Source: Fibrivirga algicola
Lineage (GTDB): Bacteria; Bacteroidota; Bacteroidia; Cytophagales; Spirosomataceae
Direction: 5' to 3'
Assembly: GCF_011742925.1 (NCBI RefSeq)
Contig: NZ_WAEL01000001.1
Coordinates: 744,001 to 808,000 of the forward strand
Length of the DNA stretch: 64,000 nt
Shown here: one piece after another, positions 1 through 8,698 of the stretch
Position numbering within the stretch: position 1 is the stretch's first letter
How the letters are laid out: every line of letters starts with the position of its first letter
Position numbers and translations under genes: made by a program
The notes under the pieces: model-generated
What the model saw: the letters and a program-made list of their open reading frames with translations, nothing else
The model's database searches: none
What the model was told of the DNA's origin: nothing

Positions 1-1847
1 GCGTACCGATCTTTCTGGGCAGTGATGGTAAATGGCGCATTAGGTTTCACCGCAAACTCATAGCCACCGTCGGGCCCAGTTACCACCGATTTTTCCGATT
101 TGTCTTTTTCGTTACGAAGCGTCACCATTACACCCTCGGCTGGCTTCTGGTTGACCTCCGTTTTTACAATACCCCGAATGATCGTGTTTTCACTCTTCTC
201 CAGGTAGATCGATACATTCATCTGCGGTTTGTTCGACTGCGTCAGGGTCGAGAAGCGGATGCTGTTGGGCGCGTAGCCGTCCTTTACCGCTTTGAATTCG
301 TACTCCGTATTGACATCGAGGCACAGATCTGTTTTGCCGTCAGTATTGGTCACTTTCAAATCCTGATTCGATCCATTCCGAACAATGCGTACATCGGCAG
401 CGCTGATTGGGGCTCCGCTTTTGGCATCAAATACCAGGATGTTCAACTGCTTGCACGAGCGACGAAACGAATAAATATCATCGTCGCTGACGCCTTTACG
501 GCGGTTGCTGCTGAAGTAGCCTGAGGTACGTGCTTTATCGGTTATCAGGCCAAAATCATCTTTCTCAGAGTTAATCGGGTACCCTACATTCTGCACGTCA
601 CGGTAAGGAACACCGTCTTTCAATTCGGCATAGAATACGTCTAGGCCACCTAGCCCAGCATGTCCGTCGGAAGCAAAATACAGGTTGCCAGCTGAGTCAA
701 CGTAGGGGAACATTTCATTTCCTTCCGTATTCAACTCTTTACCCATATTGACGGGTGTGCCCCATTCGCCGTTTCTGAACTCAACTACGTAGAGGTCGGT
801 GCCACCATAGCCGCCTGGCATGTCAGAGACGAAATATAACCGCTGATCGTCGGGAGAAAACGCGGGATGACCTACTGAATATTCGCTGCTGTTGAAAGGC
901 AGTTCGGTGACGTCGTGCCACTTGTTTCCCCGGAATACGGCCGAGTACAGTTTTAGCTTCCGAACACCTTCGCTGCTCTTCGCCGATTTTCCTTTGCTGC
1001 CGTTGTTGCGCGTGAACACGATGAAATTTTGATCCTGTGTAAACGTGACCGGCCCTTCGTGGTATTTCGTGTTCAGGGTGCGGCTAAACTTCTCCGACTT
1101 CGAAATAGGCTTGTTCTCCGCCTCTACTTCGATCGACTGATCAGCTGCCGGGCCACCACCACCAAGCACCGCCGTGGCAGCTGGTCGTACTACCGGATCA
1201 AAGCCCGGAATGCGTAGTTGGTTAGTGTCGGGAAAGGCGTATAGATCCAGAAAAGGTGTCTGGTTCCAGGAGAAAACCCGCTTGATAACCCCGCCCTCGT
1301 CGCGCGACGACACAAAGACCAGTCCTTTTTTGTAATACATCGGGCTAAAATCGGCCTGACGCGAGTTGATCGGTAGGTTCTGGATGCGATAGGATGACGA
1401 GTCGAGGTAAAAGCGACTGAGGTCCATATAGGTGATGGTACCGGTACGGCCACGCAGGTCATTGCTTTGCCGCTGGCCATACTGGCTATACATTTTCTGT
1501 GCTTCGCGGCTTTTTCCGTTTTGAGCCAGCGCCTGGGCATAATAGAGATAGACCTCGCTTTCCAGATCGGGGTAACTGGCAATCAGTTCGCCATATACAC
1601 GTTCTGCGTTGCGGGTGTCCTGCAACTTGCGGTAACTAAAACCAAGCTTGGTCATGGCTTCGCGGGCTTCGGCAGCATCGCCCGGCTTACCACGAAGGAA
1701 CTCTTCATAAAGGCGTACGGCCGATAGGTAGCTATAATTGTCGTACTGCTTATTCGCGGCCTTCAGTCGCCCGCTTTGCGCATGCAGCGTCAGCGACGTT
1801 ATCAGCAGCCCCGCTATCAATAGCAGAACCCGTGTTGATCGGTTCAT
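1..1847 (-). CDS. PorE-like envelope protein (TPR, PD40 propeller, CRD; C-terminus outside window)
   Basis: The frame is open from an ATG at 1847 to the window edge, so about 615 residues are visible and the C-terminus is missing. Reading in order, I see a signal peptide ending in LHAQ (about 1-24), a TPR-like helical region (about 25-135), a PD40/WD40-like beta-propeller (about 150-450) with FSPDDQRLYFVSD and DSAGNLYFASD blades, and two carboxypeptidase-regulatory-like folds (about 460-530 and 545-610). This order matches PorE, the T9SS-associated peptidoglycan-binding protein, whose last domain is OmpA_C. I infer that an OmpA_C domain follows beyond base 1. Other PD40-OmpA proteins of Bacteroidota share the layout, so PorE itself is not certain. 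It lies 117 bases downstream of tilS on the same strand. Confidence 0.8.
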   Translation of the reverse strand, partial: MNRSTRVLLLIAGLLITSLTLHAQSGRLKAANKQYDNYSYLSAVRLYEEFLRGKPGDAAEAREAMTKLGFSYRKLQDTRNAERVYGELIASYPDLESEVYLYYAQALAQNGKSREAQKMYSQYGQRQSNDLRGRTGTITYMDLSRFYLDSSSYRIQNLPINSRQADFSPMYYKKGLVFVSSRDEGGVIKRVFSWNQTPFLDLYAFPDTNQLRIPGFDPVVRPAATAVLGGGGPAADQSIEVEAENKPISKSEKFSRTLNTKYHEGPVTFTQDQNFIVFTRNNGSKGKSAKSSEGVRKLKLYSAVFRGNKWHDVTELPFNSSEYSVGHPAFSPDDQRLYFVSDMPGGYGGTDLYVVEFRNGEWGTPVNMGKELNTEGNEMFPYVDSAGNLYFASDGHAGLGGLDVFYAELKDGVPYRDVQNVGYPINSEKDDFGLITDKARTSGYFSSNRRKGVSDDDIYSFRRSCKQLNILVFDAKSGAPISAADVRIVRNGSNQDLKVTNTDGKTDLCLDVNTEYEFKAVKDGYAPNSIRFSTLTQSNKPQMNVSIYLEKSENTIIRGIVKTEVNQKPAEGVMVTLRNEKDKSEKSVVTGPDGGYEFAVKPNAPFTITAQKDRY

Positions 1848-1964
1848 GAGGTAATCTGTTTTAACTATGGGTCTCCCCCCATTCACTTAACAAAATAAGT
1901 GCCAAAGTACATACAACGCACATTCCAGTAACCAACTTGATCTATCAGACTAAATGAGGCGGAT

Positions 1965-3371
1965 CTATTTATTAATCGTTTTCAACCGGTGTTGGTTGAT
2001 CTGCCATTGCACCCTGACAATCCAACGTGTGTTCGCTGTCAGTCGGGCGTTTTGAGCGGTTCGATATCCGACTACCCATCGTATTTGGCTATCGCTCTCA
2101 AGCACCCAAACATGCTCCCTCTCGGGCAGGGGAATCTTACGATCGGCCAGAAAGTCACTAATCAGCTGGCTGCCGTTCATGCCTAGTGGTGTAAATCGAT
2201 CACCCTTCTGCCAGGTACGCAGTCGCCATGGGAACGGCAGCGTATCGGCGTCGAATAAAGCGATAGGCTGGCCAATCGGCCACTGTTCATCCCAATCAGT
2301 GCGCGCTATACGCTCAACAATCAACTGACCGTCTATACCAAACTCAATGGGAGTAGTAGGCCAATCCTGAATCAGTATGGGTACTGATGATGTGCTGGAA
2401 AGCGGTTGCAGCCAGAGTTGTCCACGGTCGTGCAACAGCCGGTGACCAGGAGCCATGAAGACCTGTCCGTTCTGGTCAGGTACGTATCTGGCCGGGTCAA
2501 TTGCCTGCCAGCACTGAGCTAGCACATCCGTCGTGAAACCATAGGGTCGCAACCAGTCACCCAGTCGGAAAAGGGGCTCAGACAATCGGGCCAACGCCGC
2601 CACATCAATCACAAGTCCATCAGTGGTGGGCTGGGCGCATTGGTTGAACGAGGCAGTGAGTGCTTCCTGCAGCACTGTCTCAGCGGCCCGTAACTGGGTT
2701 AGTGAACGGGGAAGCGCCTGCAACAACCCCGGATTAATCTGTTCCAACACCGGAATAACCCGATGCCGAATTTTATTTCGGCTGTAGGTAGTCGATGCGT
2801 TCGACGAATCTTCGCGCCAGGCTATTTTGTGCTGCTGGGCGTAGGTATCTATGGCCTTGCGCGGGGCAAACCAGAGCGGTCGAACCAGGCGAGGTGCCGT
2901 TGGAGACAGGTCGGCCTGAATAGGCATACCCCGTAGTCCGGCCAGACCCGTACCCCGGGTAAGGTTCAGCAGCATGGTTTCGAGTACGTCGTTGAGGTGG
3001 TGAGCCGTAGCAACGGCAACGTACCCATGCTGAAGTTGCAGGGTACGGAACCAGGCATATCGAAGCTGCCGGGCTGTGACCTGGGTCGATTCACCGCGTT
3101 GGGCTGATTCAGCCAGCGTATCGAACCGGGTCAGGTGAAACGGAACCCCGTAGGTACGTGCCATGTTCTCCACAAAGGCTGCATCAGTATCGGAGTCCGC
3201 TTTCCGAAGCCCGAAATTGACATGCGCCACGCCAAACGAAAAACCGCCCTGCTGCAATAGGTGGGCCAGCACCATTGAATCGAGTCCTCCACTTACCGCC
3301 ACCAGAACGCGGTCTGATCGATTGAATAGCCGGTGTTCGTTAATAAAAGCTAAAAAGCGGTCGGGTAGCAC
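1965..3371 (-). CDS. tilS: tRNA(Ile)-lysidine synthase TilS
   Basis: TilS ligates lysine to C34 of the CAU-anticodon tRNA(Ile) so that it reads AUA. The 468-residue product carries the N-type ATPase PP-loop SGGLDS at about 28-33. It also has the typical HHLNDVLETMLLNLTRG segment near 125, and a C-terminal TilS domain with FTPLGMNGSQLISDFL near 397. The start is GTG at 3371; I see no in-frame ATG that keeps the N-terminus. It is divergent from the OstA-like gene with only 32 bases between starts, so the two promoters overlap. Length and motifs are normal for a full TilS with C-terminal domain. Confidence 0.95.
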   Translation of the reverse strand: MLPDRFLAFINEHRLFNRSDRVLVAVSGGLDSMVLAHLLQQGGFSFGVAHVNFGLRKADSDTDAAFVENMARTYGVPFHLTRFDTLAESAQRGESTQVTARQLRYAWFRTLQLQHGYVAVATAHHLNDVLETMLLNLTRGTGLAGLRGMPIQADLSPTAPRLVRPLWFAPRKAIDTYAQQHKIAWREDSSNASTTYSRNKIRHRVIPVLEQINPGLLQALPRSLTQLRAAETVLQEALTASFNQCAQPTTDGLVIDVAALARLSEPLFRLGDWLRPYGFTTDVLAQCWQAIDPARYVPDQNGQVFMAPGHRLLHDRGQLWLQPLSSTSSVPILIQDWPTTPIEFGIDGQLIVERIARTDWDEQWPIGQPIALFDADTLPFPWRLRTWQKGDRFTPLGMNGSQLISDFLADRKIPLPEREHVWVLESDSQIRWVVGYRTAQNARLTANTRWIVRVQWQINQHRLKTINK

Positions 3372-3381
3372 GCAGGTACGT

Positions 3382-3389
3382 TAGATTTG
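3382..3389 (+). promoter_or_regulatory. Bacteroidota -7 promoter element (TAGATTTG) for the OstA-like gene
   Basis: TAGATTTG matches the TAnnTTTG -7 consensus of the Bacteroidota primary sigma factor. It ends 14 bases before the ATG at 3404, which implies a leader of only about 8-10 nt. A copy of CAGGTACGT (3373-3381) abuts it directly upstream. No good -33 TTG is visible. Confidence 0.45.
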
Positions 3390-3403
3390 CATGTTGAAGT
3401 TAC

Positions 3404-5320
3404 ATGAACTTGGGTACACAAACATATAGTCTTTTGCGGCCATTGGCCGTTTTTTTTGCTTGTCTGGCGGCGATCATGCTGCTGGGTACGTCTGGTTGGG
3501 CGCAAGTTGGCCGTCCAGCGGCACCAGGTACGTCGTCTGGGGCACCTGAGCAAGTTCAAATTTTGCATGCCGATACACTGGACGTGAGTCAGGCCCCCGG
3601 TAGTGCAACTCGTCGGCTGGTTGGCAATGTTCGCCTTCGGCATAAAGGGGCGCTGATGTTTTGTGACCTGGCCATCCAGAATTCGTCGGCCAACGTGGTA
3701 GAGGCGTATGGTAATGTCCGGATTTTGCAGGGTGACACGATTACCGTTAAGGGTGATACCATGTACTACTATGGCAACACGCGTTCGTCGACGTTGCTGA
3801 GCCGGGTATCGCTGCGGGACACCAAGATGACCCTGACCACTTCCCGCCTTGATTACGACATGGCTAACGGCATTGCCCATTACCCCAACAAAGGGCGCAT
3901 TGTCGACAAAGACAACGTGCTGACCAGCGAAGAGGGCTACTACGACACCAGAATCAAGCAATTCACGTTTATCCGGAATGTAAAACTCGTCAACCCGAAA
4001 ACGACGCTGACGGCCGATTCGCTTCTCTACAACAGTGGCACCAAACTGGCCACGTTTCAGGGGCCAACAAAGATTGTGAATAAGGACGGGACGCTGATTG
4101 CCCGCGAAGGCACCTACAATACCGTAACCAGAATCTCTAACTTCAGAAAACGGGCCACGGCGTACACCGAAAAATACACGCTGACCGGTGATACGCTGGA
4201 TTTTGACAATCAGACCGAGTTAGGCATCGCGCGGGGTAATGTGGTGCTGGTTGGCAAGGAAAATAATACCATCATTACGGGTGACCAGGGGCGGTACAAC
4301 GGGAAGGCGGGGATTTCGCGGGTAACGGGAAATGCCGTAGTGCGTTCGGTCGTCAACAAGGACACACTATATATGCGGGCCGACACGCTTTTTTCGTATG
4401 ATACGCCGAGCGGGAGTAAAGAGAAAAAACCACGCAAACTGGTTGGACAAAAAAATGTACTGGTTTATAAATCGGATTTACAGAGCCGATGCGATTCGCT
4501 GGTCTATGCTGTGTCTGATTCAACAATTTACTTTTATAAAAAGCCGATTGTCTGGAGCGATTCGTACCAGATGGAAGCTGATTCACTGACGGCCAAGCTA
4601 AAAAATAACCGGATCAACACGCTGCTTCTACGGGGGCGATCTTTTGTTATTTCGCAGGATTCGCTGCAATATTTCAATCAGATAAAAGGCCGATCCATTA
4701 CGGCTTCGTTCAAAAATGTGCGGGATACGATTCGCCCGAAACCGGTAGCTACAGCCCGTGTGCGCCCGAAAGCTGGCCAGAAAGCCCCACCGAAGGTGGT
4801 CACGCAGCCACGCCCTGCCACTGCTGTCGCTGCCCCTCTTGCGATTGAAGACAAGACAATATTAAATCGGGTAGTGGTTGAGGGCAACGGTCAGAGCATT
4901 TATTACGTAGTAGATGATAAGAACGTTTTCACGGGAATGAACCGCGTTGATTGTAGTAAAATGACCATTGATTTTAAGAAAGGGCGGGTGGGTACTATTC
5001 GGTTTTATGGCAGTCCCGATGGAGCACTCACACCCCCTAAGCTGCTTACAGAGGATAAGAAAAAACTGGATAATTTTCGGTGGCGCATTGACGAGAAGCC
5101 TACGAAAGAACAGGTTTTAGGTGGACAAAAAACGACTGGTAATAAGGCCACAGAGCCAATCGCCAGTCAGGGTACATCAGCAACAAATCCTTCCGCTACA
5201 TCAGCAACCGGTAAGGTGCAGCCTTTACCGAAAGGGATAAGTACTCCGGTGGATAAAAGCGGCATTAAATTTGACGCTAATTTTAAACCATTGCCAACGA
5301 AAGCGGGTCAGAAGAAGTAA
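3404..5320 (+). CDS. OstA-like (LptA/LptD N-domain) protein
   Basis: This is a 638-residue exported protein with a signal peptide ending GWAQ near residue 34. Repeated beta-jellyroll OstA units follow from about 50 to 420, for example HADTLDVSQ, GNVRLRHKGALMFCD and LTADSLLYNSGTKLATFQG. Such domains form the periplasmic bridge that carries lipopolysaccharide from the inner to the outer membrane, and I infer that role here. The C-terminal 150 residues are Pro/Thr/Ala-rich with Lys clusters and look disordered. It is longer than the roughly 180 residues of proteobacterial LptA, as is usual for the OstA_2 proteins of Bacteroidota. An LptC homologue lies separately at 13150-13752. Confidence 0.85.
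   Translation: MNLGTQTYSLLRPLAVFFACLAAIMLLGTSGWAQVGRPAAPGTSSGAPEQVQILHADTLDVSQAPGSATRRLVGNVRLRHKGALMFCDLAIQNSSANVVEAYGNVRILQGDTITVKGDTMYYYGNTRSSTLLSRVSLRDTKMTLTTSRLDYDMANGIAHYPNKGRIVDKDNVLTSEEGYYDTRIKQFTFIRNVKLVNPKTTLTADSLLYNSGTKLATFQGPTKIVNKDGTLIAREGTYNTVTRISNFRKRATAYTEKYTLTGDTLDFDNQTELGIARGNVVLVGKENNTIITGDQGRYNGKAGISRVTGNAVVRSVVNKDTLYMRADTLFSYDTPSGSKEKKPRKLVGQKNVLVYKSDLQSRCDSLVYAVSDSTIYFYKKPIVWSDSYQMEADSLTAKLKNNRINTLLLRGRSFVISQDSLQYFNQIKGRSITASFKNVRDTIRPKPVATARVRPKAGQKAPPKVVTQPRPATAVAAPLAIEDKTILNRVVVEGNGQSIYYVVDDKNVFTGMNRVDCSKMTIDFKKGRVGTIRFYGSPDGALTPPKLLTEDKKKLDNFRWRIDEKPTKEQVLGGQKTTGNKATEPIASQGTSATNPSATSATGKVQPLPKGISTPVDKSGIKFDANFKPLPTKAGQKK
3419..3426 (-). promoter_or_regulatory. Candidate -7 element for tilS
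   Basis: On the minus strand this reads TATGTTTG, a full TAnnTTTG match, 48 bases upstream of the tilS GTG. It lies inside the first codons of the divergent OstA-like gene. Position and match are the only support. Confidence 0.3.
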
Positions 5321-5392
5321 ATAGCACTGGGATTAACAATTTTTTACTTTTTATCACGTTGACTTTGTCTTTTCATCGACTTACGTTTGTGT

Positions 5393-5400
5393 TAGCTTTG
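5393..5400 (+). promoter_or_regulatory. -7 element (TAGCTTTG) for the T9SS-sorted protein gene
   Basis: TAGCTTTG matches TAnnTTTG and lies 22 bases upstream of the ATG at 5423. A TTTG at 5364-5367 could be a -33 box, but its spacing of 25 bases is longer than the usual 19-21. Confidence 0.4.
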
Positions 5401-5422
5401 ATCAACGCATTGATTTTCAGGA

Positions 5423-6067
5423 ATGGAAAAACGACTACGTATATATGGGTGTTTGATTGGCCTGCTGTTGGCCACTTCTGTGCAGGCGCAAGTGCCTGGC
5501 CGGAGTCGGCTTGAGCTTGGTCGAAAAGCTGCCCTAACCGCACCGACAGTAGCCTCGGCAAAACCTCATCGGGTATTGCTGCCTTTGTCGCGACCTATGT
5601 CTACGATGGATCATTTGCTGACGCAGGGGAAAAACTCAGCCATGCAGGATTACTACCGGGCTTTACTGATTGCCGCGCCAACATCCAGTTCAAGAAGTGC
5701 TGCTGGCCGTAGCACAACGCAGGCAGACGGTATGGTGTCGGGAACCGGAACAGAGCGATCTTCTGAAGAAGCCGTACGGATCGATGACCGCATGTATACC
5801 AGCGATCGCCTGACTGTATCGAACATTTATCCAAACCCTGCCCACGACGTTGCTGAAATTGACTACATAATGAACAGCAACGTGGGTAGCGCTTCAATTA
5901 CACTACTCAGTATCCTGGGTTCTCCGGTTGCCGAGTATACGCTGGATCGCTCAGAGCGCAAGATTCGTCTGCAAACTCGCGACTTGCCAACCGGCTACTA
6001 TTTTTACCAGCTTTCTATTGAGGGCGTTAAAGTAGCTACCAAGAAACTGCTCGTTAAACATCAATAA
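5423..6067 (+). CDS. Small secreted protein with T9SS type A sorting domain
   Basis: The 214-residue product has a signal peptide (about 1-22, ending VQAQ) and a low-complexity middle with no recognisable domain. A clear C-terminal T9SS type A sorting domain occupies about 133-214: it begins SNIYPNPAHDVAEIDY, has the RLQTRDLPTGYYFYQL core and ends in a basic KKLLVKHQ tail. This domain directs passage through the type IX translocon to the cell surface. The short mature part suggests a surface or adhesin-like peptide rather than an enzyme; its function is unknown. It is closed by a strong terminator at 6117-6150. Confidence 0.85.
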   Translation: MEKRLRIYGCLIGLLLATSVQAQVPGRSRLELGRKAALTAPTVASAKPHRVLLPLSRPMSTMDHLLTQGKNSAMQDYYRALLIAAPTSSSRSAAGRSTTQADGMVSGTGTERSSEEAVRIDDRMYTSDRLTVSNIYPNPAHDVAEIDYIMNSNVGSASITLLSILGSPVAEYTLDRSERKIRLQTRDLPTGYYFYQLSIEGVKVATKKLLVKHQ

Positions 6068-6116
6068 TGCCTGCCAATTCCTGAATCTTAAGAATTGTTA
6101 AGCAACGCACCAGATT

Positions 6117-6155
6117 GGCTACACCCTCGTTTAAAAGGTGTAGCCATTATTTTTT
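6117..6155 (+). terminator. Rho-independent terminator after the T9SS-sorted protein gene
   Basis: GGCTACACC (6117-6125) pairs perfectly with GGTGTAGCC (6137-6145) around an 11-base loop, and ATTATTTTTT follows. It separates the T9SS-sorted gene from bamD and rules out the TTG at 6115 as the bamD start. Confidence 0.8.
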
Positions 6156-6156
6156 G

Positions 6157-6164
6157 TATATTTG
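6157..6164 (+). promoter_or_regulatory. -7 element (TATATTTG) for bamD
   Basis: TATATTTG fits TAnnTTTG exactly and ends 7 bases before the ATG at 6172. If the usual spacing holds, transcription starts at or next to the start codon, so the message would be nearly leaderless. Confidence 0.5.
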
Positions 6165-6171
6165 CGATCTT

Positions 6172-7071
6172 ATGCGAAACCGTCGTTTTTTTGCCATTAT
6201 AGTTGGAGTACTAGCACTGGGGCTGTCGGCTTGTAGCGATTTTTCTAAAATTCAGAAAAATGGCACCGACGATGAGAAGTACAAAGCCGCCCAGAAGTAT
6301 TTTACCAAGAAAGACTGGTACCGGGCCGGCGTTCTGTTTGAAGAAATCATTCCGAAGCTGAAAGGAAGCACCGAACAGGAACTGTCTCAATTCAACTACG
6401 CCTATACGCAGTATAACCAGGGCTTGTACGAACCGGCGGCTCAACTCTTCAAGCGATTCTATGAAACGTTTGCCCGGAGCGAATCAGCCCCCGATGCAAT
6501 GTACATGTACGCGCTCTCTCTGTACAAATCGACGCCGGGCTTCAATCTGGACCAGTCAAACACCATCAGCGCTATGTCGGCACTACAGGATTTTGTAAAC
6601 ACAAACCCTGATAGTGAGCATGTTAAAGACTGTACGGGCCTGATTCTTGACCTGCGTCGTCGGTTGGAGCGGAAAGCTTACGAACGTGCCAAACAGTATT
6701 ACAAAGTAAGCGGGTTTAGTATCGCCAACTACAAATCATCGGTTGTGTCGATCAACAACTTCCAGCGCGAATTTCCCGACTCGGAGTACAATGAGGAATT
6801 GGCTTATCTGAAAGTAGACGCCGAGTATAACCTGGCGGCTAACTCAATTGCCGAGAAACAAAAGGAACGTTTTCAGGATGCGGTGGCGTTTTACAAAGCA
6901 TTTCAGGAAAAATACCCCAATAGCAAGTATTTGAAGCAGGCCGAAAAGATGCATGAGAACAGCACGAAAGAGCTGGATCGGATTGCTAAAGAAGAGAAAG
7001 CCCGCGAGGAGTTTAAAAAGCAACAACAGCCGAACCCCAACGCTCCGGCGAAGGTGACCTCGGCAAACTGA
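6172..7071 (+). CDS. bamD: Outer membrane assembly lipoprotein BamD
   Basis: BamD is the essential TPR lipoprotein of the BAM complex, which inserts beta-barrels into the outer membrane. The 299-residue product has a lipoprotein signal with lipobox LSAC about 20 residues in. Tandem TPR helices follow, such as KAAQKYFTKKDWYRAGVLFEE and AYTQYNQGLYEPAAQLFKRF, and the C-terminus is charged and Pro/Asn-rich. I chose the ATG at 6172 because the longer in-frame start (TTG 6115) lies inside the upstream terminator stem. The rpoZ-like gene starts 7 bases after the stop, so the two are probably cotranscribed. Confidence 0.93.
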   Translation: MRNRRFFAIIVGVLALGLSACSDFSKIQKNGTDDEKYKAAQKYFTKKDWYRAGVLFEEIIPKLKGSTEQELSQFNYAYTQYNQGLYEPAAQLFKRFYETFARSESAPDAMYMYALSLYKSTPGFNLDQSNTISAMSALQDFVNTNPDSEHVKDCTGLILDLRRRLERKAYERAKQYYKVSGFSIANYKSSVVSINNFQREFPDSEYNEELAYLKVDAEYNLAANSIAEKQKERFQDAVAFYKAFQEKYPNSKYLKQAEKMHENSTKELDRIAKEEKAREEFKKQQQPNPNAPAKVTSAN

Positions 7072-7078
7072 TAAAACT

Positions 7079-7393
7079 ATGGCATCGAATCCTTCGATTA
7101 TCACGCGCGATACCGACAAGATTGCGGCATTGACTGGCAATTTGTACGAATCAGTTTCGATCATCTCGAAACGCGCCCGTCAAATCTCGACGAAGAACAA
7201 AGAAGAGCTGAGCAACAAACTATCTGAATTTGTGTCGGCGGTTGATAACCTCGAAGAGGTATTTGAAAATCGGGAACAAATCGAAATCTCGAAATTCTAC
7301 GAGCGTATGCCAAAGCCGACAACGCTGGCAACCGACGAATTTCTGGCCGGTAAAGTGTACTTCCGATACCCTGAAGAAGGCGAAGAGAAATAG
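7079..7393 (+). CDS. rpoZ: RNA polymerase omega-like subunit (Rpb6/RpoZ family)
   Basis: This 104-residue protein resembles the Bacteroidota omega subunit, which helps assemble and stabilise RNA polymerase. It has TGNLYESVSIISKRARQI near 20-37, the counterpart of the omega helix that contacts beta-prime, and an acidic C-terminus. The order bamD - rpoZ - coaBC - porD - recN is a familiar block in Cytophagales and supports the call. The start is a standard ATG 7 bases after bamD. Confidence 0.85.
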   Translation: MASNPSIITRDTDKIAALTGNLYESVSIISKRARQISTKNKEELSNKLSEFVSAVDNLEEVFENREQIEISKFYERMPKPTTLATDEFLAGKVYFRYPEEGEEK

Positions 7394-7413
7394 TAGAACG
7401 AATTAACACGCTG

Positions 7414-7484
7414 TCCCACGTGAAGCATAGAGGCACGGAGTCTGCATAAACTCTGTACATCTTTGTGCGTCACGTGGGATTTTT
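7414..7484 (+). terminator. Long stem-loop between rpoZ and coaBC
   Basis: TCCCACGTGA (7414-7423) pairs perfectly with TCACGTGGGA (7470-7479), and TTTTT follows. An inner ACGGAGT/ACTCTGT pairing shortens the loop. It may be a terminator or attenuator. It ends 8 bases before the coaBC ATG, so it could affect how much transcription enters coaBC. Confidence 0.5.
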
Positions 7485-7491
7485 GCTGCCT

Positions 7492-8694
7492 ATGGAACCC
7501 CTGCGAGGTAAACGAATTGTATTGGGTGTGTCGGGCAGTATTGCTGCCTACAAGTCGGCATTGCTGGTGCGCCTGCTAGTGAAAGCCGGTGCCGAGGTGC
7601 AGGTTATTATGACCGAATCAGCGAAGGCATTTATTACACCCCTGACGCTGGCTACGCTATCGAAGCGACCAGCCCTGTCGACTTTTGTGGCCAATGAAGA
7701 TGGCGTCTGGAATAACCATGTCGAGTTGGGACTTTGGGCCGATGTGCTGGTAATCGCCCCGGCCTCGGCCCGTACATTGGCGCGTTGCTCAATGGCCCTT
7801 TGCGACGATCTGCTGTCGGCAATCTACCTGTCGGCCAAGTGCCCGGTGTTTGTAGCGCCGGCCATGGACCTGGATATGTACCGGCACCCGGCCACGCTGG
7901 AGAATCTGGATCGGCTGCGGCGATTCGGAAATTACATTATCCATGCCGAGCATGGCGAGCTGGCCAGTGGGTTGGTAGGAGAGGGTCGCCTGGCCGAACC
8001 GGAAACCATCGTGCAAACACTGGAGCGTCATTTTAGCCAGCAGGCGGTACTGGTGGGGAAGTCGGTGCTGATTACGGCTGGCCCCACGCAGGAAGCCATC
8101 GATCCGGTGCGGTACATCAGTAACCATTCGACCGGGAAAATGGGATTCGCCATTGCCCGCGCTTTTGCGCTGGCCGGTGCCGACGTTACTCTGGTGTGTG
8201 GACCAACGTACCTGGCCACGCCCGAACCCACAATCCGGCGGGTGGATGTACGATCGGCGCAGGCCATGTATGAAGCGGCGTTAGTGGCGTTTCCATCGGC
8301 CCATATTACGATTCTGAATGCTGCCGTGGCTGATTATACACCGGCGCACCCGGCCACAGAAAAAATAAAAAAGAAAGAGGCGCAGTTTGCCGTTGAACTC
8401 ACCAAAACCATAGATATTGCCGCCACGCTGGGTACCCAAAAACGGGCCGATCAACTGATGATGGGCTTCGCACTGGAGACAAATAACGAGCGTGAAAACG
8501 CGCTTGGAAAATTACATCGGAAAAACCTGGACTGGATCGTGCTGAACTCATTGCGTGATGCTGGTGCTGGATTCGGGCACGACACCAACAAAATTACCGT
8601 TATGGATAGGCAGGAAGTGGTAACTGAATTTGGCCTCAAAACCAAAGATGAAGTGGCTGCCGATCTGCTTTCGATCATTGCCCGCAACCTATAG
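7492..8694 (+). CDS. coaBC: Bifunctional CoaBC (phosphopantothenoylcysteine synthetase/decarboxylase)
   Basis: CoaBC carries out two coenzyme A steps: it joins cysteine to 4'-phosphopantothenate using CTP, then decarboxylates the product. The 400-residue protein has the N-terminal flavoprotein domain (GVSGSIAAYKSALLVR near 14, and CPVFVAPAMDLDMY near 115-130). The C-terminal synthetase domain has ITAGPTQEAIDPVRYISN near 195 and NAAVADYTP near 275. I start it at ATG 7492 because the longer reading begins inside the upstream stem-loop. The downstream porD gene starts 4 bases after the stop. Confidence 0.95.
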   Translation: MEPLRGKRIVLGVSGSIAAYKSALLVRLLVKAGAEVQVIMTESAKAFITPLTLATLSKRPALSTFVANEDGVWNNHVELGLWADVLVIAPASARTLARCSMALCDDLLSAIYLSAKCPVFVAPAMDLDMYRHPATLENLDRLRRFGNYIIHAEHGELASGLVGEGRLAEPETIVQTLERHFSQQAVLVGKSVLITAGPTQEAIDPVRYISNHSTGKMGFAIARAFALAGADVTLVCGPTYLATPEPTIRRVDVRSAQAMYEAALVAFPSAHITILNAAVADYTPAHPATEKIKKKEAQFAVELTKTIDIAATLGTQKRADQLMMGFALETNNERENALGKLHRKNLDWIVLNSLRDAGAGFGHDTNKITVMDRQEVVTEFGLKTKDEVAADLLSIIARNL

Positions 8695-8698
8695 GTAA

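Noticed and set aside
6115-6171. Longer bamD start at TTG 6115
   Set aside because: It lies in the stem of the upstream terminator and before the -7 element; ATG 6172 gives a proper lipoprotein signal.
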